A stretch of DNA of 64,000 bases from Lysinibacillus contaminans. GTDB lineage: Bacteria > Bacillota > Bacilli > Bacillales_A > Planococcaceae. The notes under the pieces are model-generated. The model was not told the origin of the DNA and searched no databases. It saw only the letters and a list, made by a program, of their open reading frames with translations. The stretch covers positions 304,416 to 368,415 of the forward strand of contig NZ_LGRV01000001.1 in NCBI RefSeq assembly GCF_001278945.1. Reading direction: 5' to 3'. Positions within the stretch are counted from its first letter, which is position 1. Each line of letters begins with the position of its first letter. This document shows positions 9,119-17,860 of this stretch, one piece after another. A program made the translations under genes and the position numbers.

Positions 9119-9155
9119 AGAAGCTAATGTTTTAATAATCAGTAGCTTCTTAAAA
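9119..9155. terminator. Hairpin with AGAAGCTA / TAGCTTCT arms
   Basis: The arms AAGAAGCTA and TAGCTTCTT flank an AT-rich loop, followed by AAAA on this strand and TTTT on the other. It may end read-through out of the island, but no clear gene feeds it. Confidence 0.4.
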
Positions 9156-9317
9156 AATATTAAGTTATATTGCTATACTTATTTAAAATGACTTTTTGAA
9201 ATTGCCCCCAACAACGCTTATTTTAACTAAATCGTAGTCAAACCCGTATTCAATATATTTATAAAATCACTATAAACCATTGAAAACATTGAAATTATTG
9301 CGTTTTTTGAGGCGGTT

Positions 9318-9340
9318 GGTTCGACTCCCGCCGTCTCCAT
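9318..9340 (+). other. Attachment site: copy of the 3' end of the tmRNA gene (ssrA)
   Basis: These 23 bases contain GGTTCGACTCCCGCC and then GTCTCCAT, which is the T-arm and acceptor-stem 3' half of a Bacillales tmRNA. No tmRNA body, tag reading frame or 5' half (GGGGACG) is found in the preceding kilobase, so this is not a working ssrA. Integrating elements that use ssrA leave such a copy at their far end, so this marks the right junction of the element that begins left of the window. The match is from memory of tmRNA sequences; the partner site is outside the window. Confidence 0.75.
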
Positions 9341-9467
9341 ACAGTGAAGTGTACTGAATTTCATGGAGTGCCTGTGATGTAAAGCATAAATTTTCTATTA
9401 GTAATACCTAAAACAATTTGGGCATGTTCCAAAAAAAAGATTGTTTTATATTAATGGGATGGGGAAG

Positions 9468-9569
9468 ATGACTAAATTAGTTAAGTATACCTTAGTGAGT
9501 ATTCTTCAAGGGTATTTGGCAGAGTTAAATGGAGAGGGAAGAAATAGTTATTATTTAGACAGCGAGTGA
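9468..9569 (+). CDS. Possible 33-residue peptide, unrecognised
   Basis: ATG follows GGGATGGGGAAG. The frame gives MTKLVKYTLVSILQGYLAEL and ends at 9569. No family is recognised. It is short enough to be chance; reported because the surrounding 300 bases (9341-9636) hold nothing else that can be named. Confidence 0.25.
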   Translation: MTKLVKYTLVSILQGYLAELNGEGRNSYYLDSE

Positions 9570-9636
9570 TGAATAGGAAAACAGGTTTTTAGCTGTTCAC
9601 TAATGCGGCGAAGTATAAACACAAGAAGGAAGAAAT

Positions 9637-9786
9637 ATGCCAAAACAAGAGCAACGTCCCGTCTGCTATAATTACATCGAATTTGAGGATGGTGTCGCTT
9701 ACTGTTTCATGTGCGATGAGGTTTTCCATGAAACAGGTGATGGGCTCGAAAGTGATTTACTTGGCGGGATTCATAAACAGCCATAA
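9637..9786 (+). CDS. Small cysteine-containing protein, unrecognised
   Basis: A 49-residue acidic protein starting at an ATG with AGAAGGAAG just before it and followed directly by a strong terminator, which is good evidence for a real gene. It begins MPKQEQRPVCYNYIEFEDGV and continues with a CFMC pair (residues 23-26), so C10, C23 and C26 could bind a metal. It is the first chromosomal gene outside the ssrA attachment site. No family is recognised and the function is unknown. Confidence 0.6.
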   Translation: MPKQEQRPVCYNYIEFEDGVAYCFMCDEVFHETGDGLESDLLGGIHKQP

Positions 9787-9789
9787 TAC

Positions 9790-9818
9790 AAGCCGCGCAA
9801 TTAGGTTGCGCGGCTTAA
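9790..9818 (+). terminator. Rho-independent terminator
   Basis: AAGCCGCGCAA and TTGCGCGGCTT arms around a TTAGG loop, just after the 49-residue gene. Confidence 0.8.
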
Positions 9819-9927
9819 TTAGTCTATATTTCACGAAGGCTCGTGCCACAATAAAACGGATAACAGGGAAGTTATTTCACTGCGCATTTGTATTTGCACT
9901 CAGGCAAAATACTACAGCCTTTTCTGA

Positions 9928-10767
9928 TTAAGACTTTGATAGCTCGATAAAGCCTTTTCCAAACACATCTCGTACATCATGGATGGCAATAAAGGCATCC
10001 TTATCTACCGCTTTTACGATATTTTTTAGCTTAATGACTTCTTGACTGCTAATAATGATGTATAAAATTTCCTTTTGTTCTTTCGTATAATAGCCGTGCC
10101 CAGATAGTACAGTTACACCACGATTTATTTTATAGCTTACTTGATCTGCGATGGCATTCGGATTTTTTGAAATGATTGTCACTGCTTTTTGAGGGTTCAC
10201 ACCTTCAATTACGAATTCCATAACCTTTGTTCCAATGTAAAGCATCATAATCGTAAGCATGAGTGCTTCTGCGCCGATAATGAAATAGGATGAAAATGCG
10301 ACGATTAAATCGAAAAATAGCAGCGCGTAGCTAATGTTCCAGCCTAGGAATTTATTTGCTATTCTCGCTAAAATGGTCGTGCCAGCAGTTGTACCACCGA
10401 CGCGAATAATTAATCCAATCCCAACCCCAACAAAAACTCCACCAAAAATAGCATTAATCATAATTTCATCGGATTGAATGGACCAAGATTCTGTTAAATG
10501 TAAGAATATTGAATTGAAGATAACGGCGATAATTGTATAAATGGTCGTTTGCCTATTGAGGAATCGATAGCCGATAATTAATAGGCCAGTATTGATTACC
10601 AAGCTGACAATACTAGGGGACCATCCCATTACATAATAAAGAATAATTGTTACACCTGTTACACCGCCTTCACCTAGATCGTTTGGAATAACGAATAAGT
10701 TGATAGCAAGTGCAAAGAGGAATGCCCCAATCATCATAATAAAAATATCAATTGCAAATTTTTTCAT
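9928..10767 (-). CDS. YitT family membrane protein
   Basis: A 279-residue integral membrane protein of the YitT/DUF161 family with a C-terminal DUF2179 domain. About five to six hydrophobic segments fill residues 7-190, including the glycine-rich GVGIGLIIRVGGTTAGTTIL stretch near residue 115. Residues from about 195 form the soluble DUF2179 domain with SGHGYYTKEQKEILYIIISS. The length matches the family. Function is unknown for most members. It starts at an ATG with GGCGGTG upstream and stands alone. Confidence 0.88.
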   Translation of the reverse strand: MKKFAIDIFIMMIGAFLFALAINLFVIPNDLGEGGVTGVTIILYYVMGWSPSIVSLVINTGLLIIGYRFLNRQTTIYTIIAVIFNSIFLHLTESWSIQSDEIMINAIFGGVFVGVGIGLIIRVGGTTAGTTILARIANKFLGWNISYALLFFDLIVAFSSYFIIGAEALMLTIMMLYIGTKVMEFVIEGVNPQKAVTIISKNPNAIADQVSYKINRGVTVLSGHGYYTKEQKEILYIIISSQEVIKLKNIVKAVDKDAFIAIHDVRDVFGKGFIELSKS

Positions 10768-11445
10768 TTTTCACACCGCCATTTGTAACTAAAATTTTCT
10801 AGTAGTCAATACTATTTCTATAGTGTTGCTATGGAATTGAATAACGCCAACAGCTTTTTTGTGTAATTTACATGTGCCAGCATAGAAACTTCTTAGCTAA
10901 CTTTCCATAAGACATTATTCCATAGTTCTTGTAAATTAGCCAAACCGATTGATTCATGTACCGAATTTTTTAAGATTCCGCCTGTCATTTGTCCATTTAC
11001 TTCAAACTTTTACGTTGAGGGTTCGGTTTCTCTCATTGATAGGATGTGCGTATGCGTAGACAGTTTTCCCATTTCGTCAGCCATGAATCCGCGATTTTTA
11101 TCATTTTATCAAATCGTTGGTTCAATTTTGCTGCTCTTGCTTTATTTCTTGTAACAATTCAATAATAAGTTTTTCGTTTGAGTTCTTCAATTTAGTTTAC
11201 CTCTTAGTTTATAATATTTCTATCTGTAAGCAAAACAAAAAATTTAAAGAAATATCACTTGAACAAATTGAATTAAAAGATAAAGTAGTAGAATTTTGCG
11301 AGAAACGAGTTAAGGAAGAGCACGGTGAATATAGTAGCTTACAAAGTTATTTTCTATAAGAAATGGCTAGGCAAATTAGAGATTTCACAAATGAGTTGGG
11401 GCAACCAAGTGTGCCCCAGAAGCTTCAATGTCTCCATAAATAAGC
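10768..11445. other. Gene-poor stretch with decayed coding traces
   Basis: No intact gene is supported. On the minus strand, near 11190-11120, a frame with GAGGT upstream and a TTG start reads KNSNEKLIIELLQEIKQEQQ and stops; after a one-base shift it continues NQRFDKMIKIADSWLTKWEN until about 11036. This looks like a short coiled-coil gene broken by a frameshift. The plus-strand frame 11117-11359 is hydrophobic then charged and resembles no family. The rest shows nothing recognisable. Confidence 0.35.
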
Positions 11446-11480
11446 AAAGCCTCGATTCATTTGTGAATCGAGGCTTTTTA
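11446..11480. terminator. Bidirectional rho-independent terminator
   Basis: Arms AAAGCCTCGATTCA and TGAATCGAGGCTTT around a short loop, with A-run before and T-run after. Confidence 0.8.
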
Positions 11481-11551
11481 TAAATGAAAAAAAGTATACG
11501 TTTTTTAGTAATGTCTAGGCATTCGCGCCACTCACAAGAGGCTGCTTTGTT

Positions 11552-12345
11552 TTATTTTAACTCCTGAGCTTGTTTTCCCATAAATGCTTCGGCAAGCGGA
11601 TAAAATGAAGTGACGTCATCAGAATGTAGTTCAATACCTTGAAGGAGCTCTGGAGTATCTAGATTAATTTCTCGATCAGCTGCAATGACATGCTCTTTCA
11701 TAGGAAGCGGTGAAAATTTCTGTTTCGATTCAGCCGAAGCGATGAAACTGGTGCAAATTCCGTGCGCTAAGAGTTCCCTTAAACGAGTTGCATCAAGATG
11801 TTCATAATGCTCCGCGGATAACATCTTCTGATGCAAATGATAAATAGTATGTTGATAATCCTTAATGTCCATAAGAATATTGGCAATGGACAGGTGTGAC
11901 TCGATTTGAGTTGGATCGATCGCAATCGATTTTTCGAACGCTGCCATTGCAAGTTCAGGTCGTGCACCAGCAATATATAAATTCCCTAGTTTATTCTATA
12001 AAAATCGTTTCCTAGTGAAGAGGGAATTAAATGTAATAGGTATTCTTCGCCATCTGTAGCATATTTTGGTGAAGTTCCATCGAAAAGTTGCATTTCACCA
12101 AATTGAACAGGAATATTTTCGTTATCGGGTGCTAATAGAGCTGCAATGCTCAGCATATAAAGCTCTGAAGACTCTTCCCTCTGTCCAGCAGTATTGCAAT
12201 TCTTGCAACGGAAATACCCAGTGTACTGTTGTTCTGGTTCCTGATTAGGATGAACATTAATTAACATGGTTCCAATATTATATTTGCCTGATTTGTTACA
12301 GATGTTGCAAGTTAGCATGATTTCATTTTTTTCATGTAGAGTCAT
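11552..12345 (-). pseudogene. Zinc-ribbon plus TPR protein broken by a frameshift
   Basis: The minus-strand 5' part (12345 to 11986, 119 residues) has a zinc ribbon: LTCNICNKSGKY and YFRCKNCNTAG. It stops at about 11986. A second frame takes up at once with KLGNLYIAGARPELAMAAFE and runs to 11552 as TPR-like helices (AAFEKSIAIDPTQIESHLSI). Reading the two frames across the stop gives one continuous protein, so a single indel near 11985-12000 split the gene. It overlaps the small broken gene upstream by one base (TAATG), which suggests a former two-gene operon. Function unknown. Confidence 0.7.
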
Positions 12346-12482
12346 TACTTTTTAAAATTATCCACGATGGACTTTACATATTTCCCGTCTAAATACATGA
12401 ACGTAGGGGATGATTGGATTTCAGTGATTTCTTGATTTGTTAATGCTTAAATTAACTTTGGGTTAATTTGTTTTCCAGCCAT
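12345..12482 (-). pseudogene. Short gene with internal stop, upstream of the TPR pseudogene
   Basis: From an ATG with AGAAGGAG upstream the frame reads MAGKQINPKLI, then a TAA, then ALTNQEITEIQSSPTFMYLD and on to KSIVDNFKK and a stop that overlaps the next gene's start (TAATG). The good ribosome binding site, the continued same-frame reading after one stop and the coupled junction argue for a real gene of about 45 codons killed by a nonsense change. No family recognised. Confidence 0.55.
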
Positions 12483-12572
12483 ATGAGAACTCCTTCTGTT
12501 AATTGACCAATTATCTTTTTATTTTAAGTGTAACAGATGATAAAAGCTCCATAATTGTCTCCGTAGGCATTT

Positions 12573-13307
12573 TTATACATGAGATTTATGGTGGAATGGA
12601 CATTTTCCTTGAATTGGCTCAATATCATCACCGATAAAGGATTGCTTCCATTCATTATGTGTCGGGTCACCGTAGTGGCCGATATCTGGATGCTTAGGTA
12701 GCTGATCCCAAGCTTCTACACGTTTACGAACTTTTTCACGTGACATAATACCACCTTTTTCAGTTCCTTCTAATCCTTCAAATATCTTGCGAGGTTGGAA
12801 TCCAAGAACCATCGCATTTCCTAGATGACGTGTTTTTCGTTTCTTGTATGCAGGAGCATTTCCAAACACGAATATTGGCTCTCCATTGAAACGGAAATCC
12901 CATAAATAGTGCTCTGGGTCACGAGGACTATCTTCAGGCCATTCAACTTCATCGGCTTCATGTAAGTATTGAAGGATCTCCCAAAATTGCTTTCGATAAT
13001 CCTCGATAGAACCTTCTTGCTCAAAAGGTTCTACAAATACAAAGAGACCGTGTCTTTTGTAGTTGGGTAACTTAAATAAATCTAGAAAGCCCTCGACAGC
13101 AGACGGCAGATTACTCCAGTCGTCTTGGTTAATATAAGCATAGCGGAGCTCGCCTTTTAGTTGGCCACTCATACCAAAAAAACATGGAAACGTTTTATCC
13201 GTTACCGTGTTATGAAATGTTTCGTATTCTTTATAGAGCCAACTCGGCAAGTCTGTCCTAGTATGAAAATCTTCTTTTGATAATAAAGCTTGTTCCTTTG
13301 TAATCAT
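12573..13307 (-). CDS. YqcI/YcgG family protein
   Basis: A 244-residue cytoplasmic protein of the YqcI/YcgG family (B. subtilis YqcI and YcgG, function unknown). The ATG at 13307 has GGAGGAG five bases before it; a further in-frame start at 13343 has no such site. Family marks are FPCFFGMSGQLKGELRYAYI near residue 37, DPEHYLWDFRFNGEPIFVFG near 130, and the C-terminal KCPFHH motif. It stands alone, divergent from the DDAH-like gene. Confidence 0.85.
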   Translation of the reverse strand: MITKEQALLSKEDFHTRTDLPSWLYKEYETFHNTVTDKTFPCFFGMSGQLKGELRYAYINQDDWSNLPSAVEGFLDLFKLPNYKRHGLFVFVEPFEQEGSIEDYRKQFWEILQYLHEADEVEWPEDSPRDPEHYLWDFRFNGEPIFVFGNAPAYKKRKTRHLGNAMVLGFQPRKIFEGLEGTEKGGIMSREKVRKRVEAWDQLPKHPDIGHYGDPTHNEWKQSFIGDDIEPIQGKCPFHHKSHV

Positions 13308-13476
13308 ACAATCTCCTCCACTATATTTATTCACACATACCATTATGCCTATTATTTACCCTATTCCAAATTTACTGAAACAATGATGTTCAAATAAAAA
13401 TAAATCACACAAATAGGTTAAGAAATGAAAAATCAGGGAATGGAAAAGGATGAATTAAGAAACTGGAGGATGACTT

Positions 13477-14331
13477 ATGATTAAAACAATTTCTAAACAA
13501 GCTCAAATACAATGTAAAAGTGAATATGGAACACTTCAAAAAGTGATCTTATGTGAACCTCAATACATGGAAATTAAAGAAGTGATTAATAATGTTCAAA
13601 AAAAATATATAGGTAATAATATTGACCGTACACTTGCCATTTCACAGCATCAAAAATTTGAACAAACGTTACGGAATGCGGGTGTGGAAGTGATTAAACT
13701 ACGACCAAGTAAAGACCACCCTGAACAAGTGTTCACTAGAGACATTGGTTTTACTTTGGGACGCCGCGTATTTATTTCCGAAATGGCAAATCCGATTCGT
13801 CAAGGCGAAGAGAAAGTATTATCTCATTGGATGAAAGAACATGACATTTCGTATAAGAAACTTTCAACGCATCCCATTGAAGGTGGCGATGTAATCGTGG
13901 ATGGTAATCGTGTGTTTATTGGAATTAGTCATCGTACATGTATGAAAGCTATTCAATCTTTGCAAAGAGAATTACCTGACTTTGAGATTCTACCTATACC
14001 TTTTAATCCGAAATATTTGCATCTAGACTGTGTGTTTAATATTCTTTCCTCAAAAGATGCGTTGATTTATCCTGATGCGTTCGACCGAAAAATCGTGGAC
14101 CGTTTGTCGAGCATGTATCATTTAATCGAAGTGAGCGAAAGTGAGCAGTTTTCAATGGGAACGAATGTGTTGTCTATTGGTAATAATCGAGTGTTAAGTT
14201 TACCAATAAATCGTGACGTTAATCACCAGTTGAGACAGCATGGGTATCAAGTGTTGGAAGTCGATTTTTCGGAAATCATTAAATCAGGTGGATCATTCCG
14301 ATGTTGTTCAATGCCAATTGTGAGGCATTAA
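13477..14331 (+). CDS. Arginine deiminase / dimethylargininase-like hydrolase (YkgA-like)
   Basis: A 284-residue enzyme of the guanidino-group-modifying superfamily, like B. subtilis YkgA. Visible marks are VFTRDIGF near residue 86, the IEGGDVIV loop near 131, HLDCVFN near 187 with the catalytic histidine, and the C-terminal GGSFRCCSMPIVR with the nucleophilic cysteine. Such proteins hydrolyse methylated arginines or related guanidines to citrulline-type products; the substrate here cannot be told. GGAGG precedes the ATG. It is a single gene with no arginine pathway neighbours. Confidence 0.85.
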   Translation: MIKTISKQAQIQCKSEYGTLQKVILCEPQYMEIKEVINNVQKKYIGNNIDRTLAISQHQKFEQTLRNAGVEVIKLRPSKDHPEQVFTRDIGFTLGRRVFISEMANPIRQGEEKVLSHWMKEHDISYKKLSTHPIEGGDVIVDGNRVFIGISHRTCMKAIQSLQRELPDFEILPIPFNPKYLHLDCVFNILSSKDALIYPDAFDRKIVDRLSSMYHLIEVSESEQFSMGTNVLSIGNNRVLSLPINRDVNHQLRQHGYQVLEVDFSEIIKSGGSFRCCSMPIVRH

Positions 14332-14747
14332 GAAAAGTTAATAAGTAGCGAATAGAAAAGGTAGGGAAATGTAATGTGAAAGTAACGTGGGATAGAAATT
14401 TGCACATTCTACTGAATGATATGCGGTCTCTTTATTATCAAGAGTTTTAACAAATGGCTCCACAAGCTCTCGAACAATCAACTATTCTGGAGTATCCGCC
14501 TTCCATTCCACTGACATGTTCGTGATTTTTCCTGCAAAACTATTTATGATATTAAATCGAAAAAAACAATACTTAGTTTTAAGGTTAAAATACTCCGCCT
14601 CATCCACCCAAGTAGAGGAACCTAGTGCGTTAAAATAGATGGAGTTATTTGACAAAAGTAACAACCTGTTGTTAATATGAAGTTGTTACTTTGGGGTGTA
14701 ATTGAATTTTATGAATAAAATTGTTTAAGTAGGGGGATATAAAAAGG
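14332..14747. other. Intergenic region, no supported gene
   Basis: A 60-codon minus-strand frame at 14482-14664 is the only sizeable one; it has no convincing ribosome binding site or family match. An inverted pair AACAACCTGTTGTT occurs near 14669. The GGGGG ribosome binding site for the next gene is at about 14732. Confidence 0.3.
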
Positions 14748-15659
14748 ATGAAATTGAAGGTTTTAGGAACCACTTTAGGGTTAGCTGCTTTATTCCTATT
14801 AACGGGGTGTGGTGATGAAGAGAATAATCAAAATAACACGAATTCAACAGGAGATACTGCAAGCTTAGGGGAGCAAGTAGATTATAAGATTGTAGGTATT
14901 GAACCAGGAGCGGGGTTAACTGAGCTTTCCCAAAATACTTTAAAGGAATATGAAAACTTAAAGGGTTGGGAACTTGTGGATAGTTCAACTGCTGGGATGT
15001 TAGGTTCATTGGAACAAGCGATTAGAAATAAAGAGCCAATTATTATTACTGGATGGACGCCGCACTGGAAGTTTTCCGAATATGATTTGAAATTTTTAGA
15101 AGATCCTAAAGGAACGTTAGGTGGATCGGAAAATATTAATACGATTGTGCGTAAAGGTTTGGAAAATGACTTACCTGGCGCATATACAATTCTTGATAGA
15201 TTCTATTGGGAGCCAAAAGATATGGAAGCTGTAATGTATGAAGCACAAAACAGTTCTTTTGAAGATGCAGCAATAAAATGGATAGAAGAAAACCAGGATA
15301 AAGTTAATGAATGGACAGAAGGCGTAGATAAAGTAGATGGAAAAGAAATTGAATTAGTTTCAACTCCCTGGGATTCAGAAAGAGCTTCAAGTAGTGTAAT
15401 GAAGGCAGTATTAGAACAATTAGGATACTCTGTCACAATAACACCAGTTGATCCGGCAATTATGTTCCAAGCAATTGCTACCGATGCAGCCGATGCCACT
15501 TTAGCTCCTTGGTTACCGACGACACACAGTTCTTTTTATGAAAAACATAAGGAAGACATAGTGGATTTAGGCGAGAACTTAAAAGGGACAAAGAATGGAT
15601 TTGTTGTTCCTGAGTATATGGAAATTGACTCAATTGAGGATTTACAACCAAAAGAGTAA
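14748..15659 (+). CDS. Glycine betaine/choline ABC transporter substrate-binding lipoprotein (OpuAC type)
   Basis: A 303-residue lipoprotein that should sit on the outer face of the membrane and bind a quaternary ammonium osmolyte. The signal peptide ends in the lipobox LLTGC with the lipidated cysteine at residue 21, followed by an Asn/Thr-rich linker. The OpuAC fold shows in GWTPHWKFSEYDLKFLEDP near residue 97 and in the APWLPTTHSSFYEKH segment near 253. No ATPase or permease gene adjoins it, so it must use a transporter encoded elsewhere. The ATG has GGGGGAT upstream. Confidence 0.88.
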   Translation: MKLKVLGTTLGLAALFLLTGCGDEENNQNNTNSTGDTASLGEQVDYKIVGIEPGAGLTELSQNTLKEYENLKGWELVDSSTAGMLGSLEQAIRNKEPIIITGWTPHWKFSEYDLKFLEDPKGTLGGSENINTIVRKGLENDLPGAYTILDRFYWEPKDMEAVMYEAQNSSFEDAAIKWIEENQDKVNEWTEGVDKVDGKEIELVSTPWDSERASSSVMKAVLEQLGYSVTITPVDPAIMFQAIATDAADATLAPWLPTTHSSFYEKHKEDIVDLGENLKGTKNGFVVPEYMEIDSIEDLQPKE

Positions 15660-15785
15660 CAATAAGTTAATTGAAATTAGAAAGGGGAATTTCCTTATAA
15701 AAAAGGAGTTCTCCTTTTTAGTCATGTTCACTGATTGCGGAATTCAATTTGGATTTGAAAACTTGTAGCCGAAAAATAGAACCTA

Positions 15786-15843
15786 AAAGAGGGTTATCCA
15801 AAAAGTCAACGAGAAGTGACTTTTTGGATAACCCTCTTTTTTT
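15786..15843. terminator. Strong bidirectional terminator
   Basis: Perfect 23-bp arms beginning AAAGAGGGTTATCC and ending GGATAACCCTCTTT, with T-run; shared by the converging OpuAC-like and Dcu-like genes. Confidence 0.88.
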
Positions 15844-15853
15844 AATAAAGCAT

Positions 15854-17167
15854 TTAAAGTAAAACTGTACTCAATAATATCCCAATAACAATTGCAGAAA
15901 GTGTTGAAACCAACCCTGGAATCATAAAGCTATGGTTGAGAATATACTTTCCGATGTGTGTTGTTCCGGTACGGTCAAAGTTAATGGCTGCAACAACTGT
16001 CGGATAGTTTGGAATGAAGAAGTAACCATTAACAGCTGGGAACATGGCTATTAATAATGCTGGATTAATACCAAGCGTTACACCAAGGGGCATAAGTGTT
16101 CGAACCGTTGCGGCTTGGCTGTATAGCAAAATAGAAAGTACAAATAAGGCAATAGCAAATAACCAAGGAGCTGCTGTGACTAGTCCAGAAATCGAACTGT
16201 TAATAAGTTCAGCATTACCATGGAAGAATGTATCACCCATCCACGCGATACCGAAAATAGCGACAACTGCTGAAGCTCCGGCCTTAAACACACTACCAGA
16301 AACAATTTCGTCCACATTTGCTTTGCTGCAGATAATGATCAAAGCAGCCGCTGTCAACATAATGATTTCAATCGTAACAGGCATAGACATATGTGTAAAT
16401 ACGCCGTCAATATCCCAACCTGGACGTAATTTTTCAAATGAACCTAAAACAACGATTAATACCGCGGCAAGTAAGAATAAGACAACAGAAAGTTTTGAAG
16501 CATTCGTTGGATTGTATGCTTTTTTATCTTGTTTAATGGGTGCTAAGCCTTCTTCTAAGCGTTGTAGATAAATTGGATCTTCAGGAAGATCTTTTCCTTT
16601 TCTACTAACAACAAAAGCAGCAATCATACAACCAATAAAAGTAGAAGGAATAGAGATCATTAAAATATCTAGTAACGTAATTTGGAAATCAGCTAATAAA
16701 GCTAAGAATGCTACAGTCGCTGCTGAGATAGGGCTGGCAGTAATTGCTTGCTGTGATGCAATTACTGCGATTGACATAGGTCTTTCAGGTCGAATACCAG
16801 ATTCTCGGGATACTTCAGCAATCACAGGTAAAACGGAGTAGGCAACGTGTCCAGTTCCTGCACAAAAAGTAAAAACGTAAGTAACAATCGGTGCGATGAA
16901 TGTAATCCATTTAGGATGTTTTCTTAATGCTTTCTCCGCAACATGAACGAGAAATTCCATACCTCCAGCAGCTTGGAGAGCCCCAGCGGCCGTAATTACG
17001 GATAAAATCATAAGCATCACATCAATGGGGGCAGATGTAGGTTCTAGACCGAAAATAAATACAAAGATTGCTAATCCAACACCACCCATTACGCCGAGAC
17101 CAAGTCCGCCTATTCTAGCACCTATGAAGATACAGATTAACAAAATCAAAAATTGTATCCAAAACAT
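15854..17167 (-). CDS. Anaerobic C4-dicarboxylate transporter (DcuA/DcuB family)
   Basis: A 437-residue membrane protein for exchange or uptake of succinate, fumarate, malate or aspartate. Around ten hydrophobic segments run through the whole length. Family marks are GGLGLGVMGGVGLAIFVF near residue 24, the TFCAGTGHVAYSVLPVIAEV stretch near 100 and QQAITASPISAATVAF near 137. The size equals DcuA/DcuB (about 433-446). GGGAGGAAA precedes the ATG. It is monocistronic. Substrate direction cannot be read from sequence. Confidence 0.88.
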   Translation of the reverse strand: MFWIQFLILLICIFIGARIGGLGLGVMGGVGLAIFVFIFGLEPTSAPIDVMLMILSVITAAGALQAAGGMEFLVHVAEKALRKHPKWITFIAPIVTYVFTFCAGTGHVAYSVLPVIAEVSRESGIRPERPMSIAVIASQQAITASPISAATVAFLALLADFQITLLDILMISIPSTFIGCMIAAFVVSRKGKDLPEDPIYLQRLEEGLAPIKQDKKAYNPTNASKLSVVLFLLAAVLIVVLGSFEKLRPGWDIDGVFTHMSMPVTIEIIMLTAAALIIICSKANVDEIVSGSVFKAGASAVVAIFGIAWMGDTFFHGNAELINSSISGLVTAAPWLFAIALFVLSILLYSQAATVRTLMPLGVTLGINPALLIAMFPAVNGYFFIPNYPTVVAAINFDRTGTTHIGKYILNHSFMIPGLVSTLSAIVIGILLSTVLL

Positions 17168-17808
17168 ACGAATTTCCTCCCATTAAGAATGGTTATTTTT
17201 TTACGGATAGAACTTTTCGTTTTTCAAGAATGATTTTGTATGATTTTTTCGTAAATCATATTTTATATTACGTAAGATACGACATCAAACTGCAAAAAGT
17301 AAAATAGTTTAATTATAAATACGAAAACTGTCAAATTTGAAATAGTGTTTTTATCAGAATAATAATAAATTTAAATAGGACTAGGAAGATTTTTCGCTTT
17401 TACTGTGAACTTAATAGAGAAAAGGGTACTTAAGGATTTAAAAAGGAAGAAATTTATGAAAGAAAAATTCTTAATATACCTACTGTTAGTCATAGCTGTT
17501 TCAATTGTTGGGGAGTATAAAATTTAACAGTTAGACATTAATTTACGTAGCATCCTTAGTACACCACTTTTTTCTTTTTCTAGTTTGGTTAAAAATACGT
17601 AAACCTATTCCTTCGGGGGATTAGTAGGTGAAGTTGTTGTACTATTTCGGATTGAAATAGACTTTTTTATTCGGAGCCTTATCATTTTTATGATGCATTG
17701 AGCTGTATATTTTACAGCTTATACAAAAGTACTATTAACGCTAAAATAAAGTATCTTGACCTCATTCAGGCACTTAAATTTAGACCACTTAATATTTAAG
17801 CCAAAACT
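17168..17808. other. Intergenic region with a truncated membrane-protein start
   Basis: No intact gene. At 17457 an ATG with AAGGAAGAAA upstream encodes only MKEKFLIYLLLVIAVSIVGE and three more residues before a stop, which looks like the first membrane segment of a lost transporter. The rest is AT-rich with no recognised element. Confidence 0.35.
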
Positions 17809-17860
17809 AAAAAGGCGATTGACCTCACGTAATGTGGGGTCAATCGCCTTTTGTTTTTTT
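17809..17860. terminator. Rho-independent terminator of the amidohydrolase gene
   Basis: Arms AAAAGGCGATTGACC and GGGTCAATCGCCTTTT lie just after the minus-strand amidohydrolase stop codon. Confidence 0.85.

Noticed and set aside
9683-9931. 82-codon plus-strand frame
   Set aside because: Runs through the 49-residue gene in another frame and across its terminator and into the YitT gene.
14482-14664. 60-codon minus-strand frame
   Set aside because: No convincing start or family; could be a gene scrap but cannot be supported.
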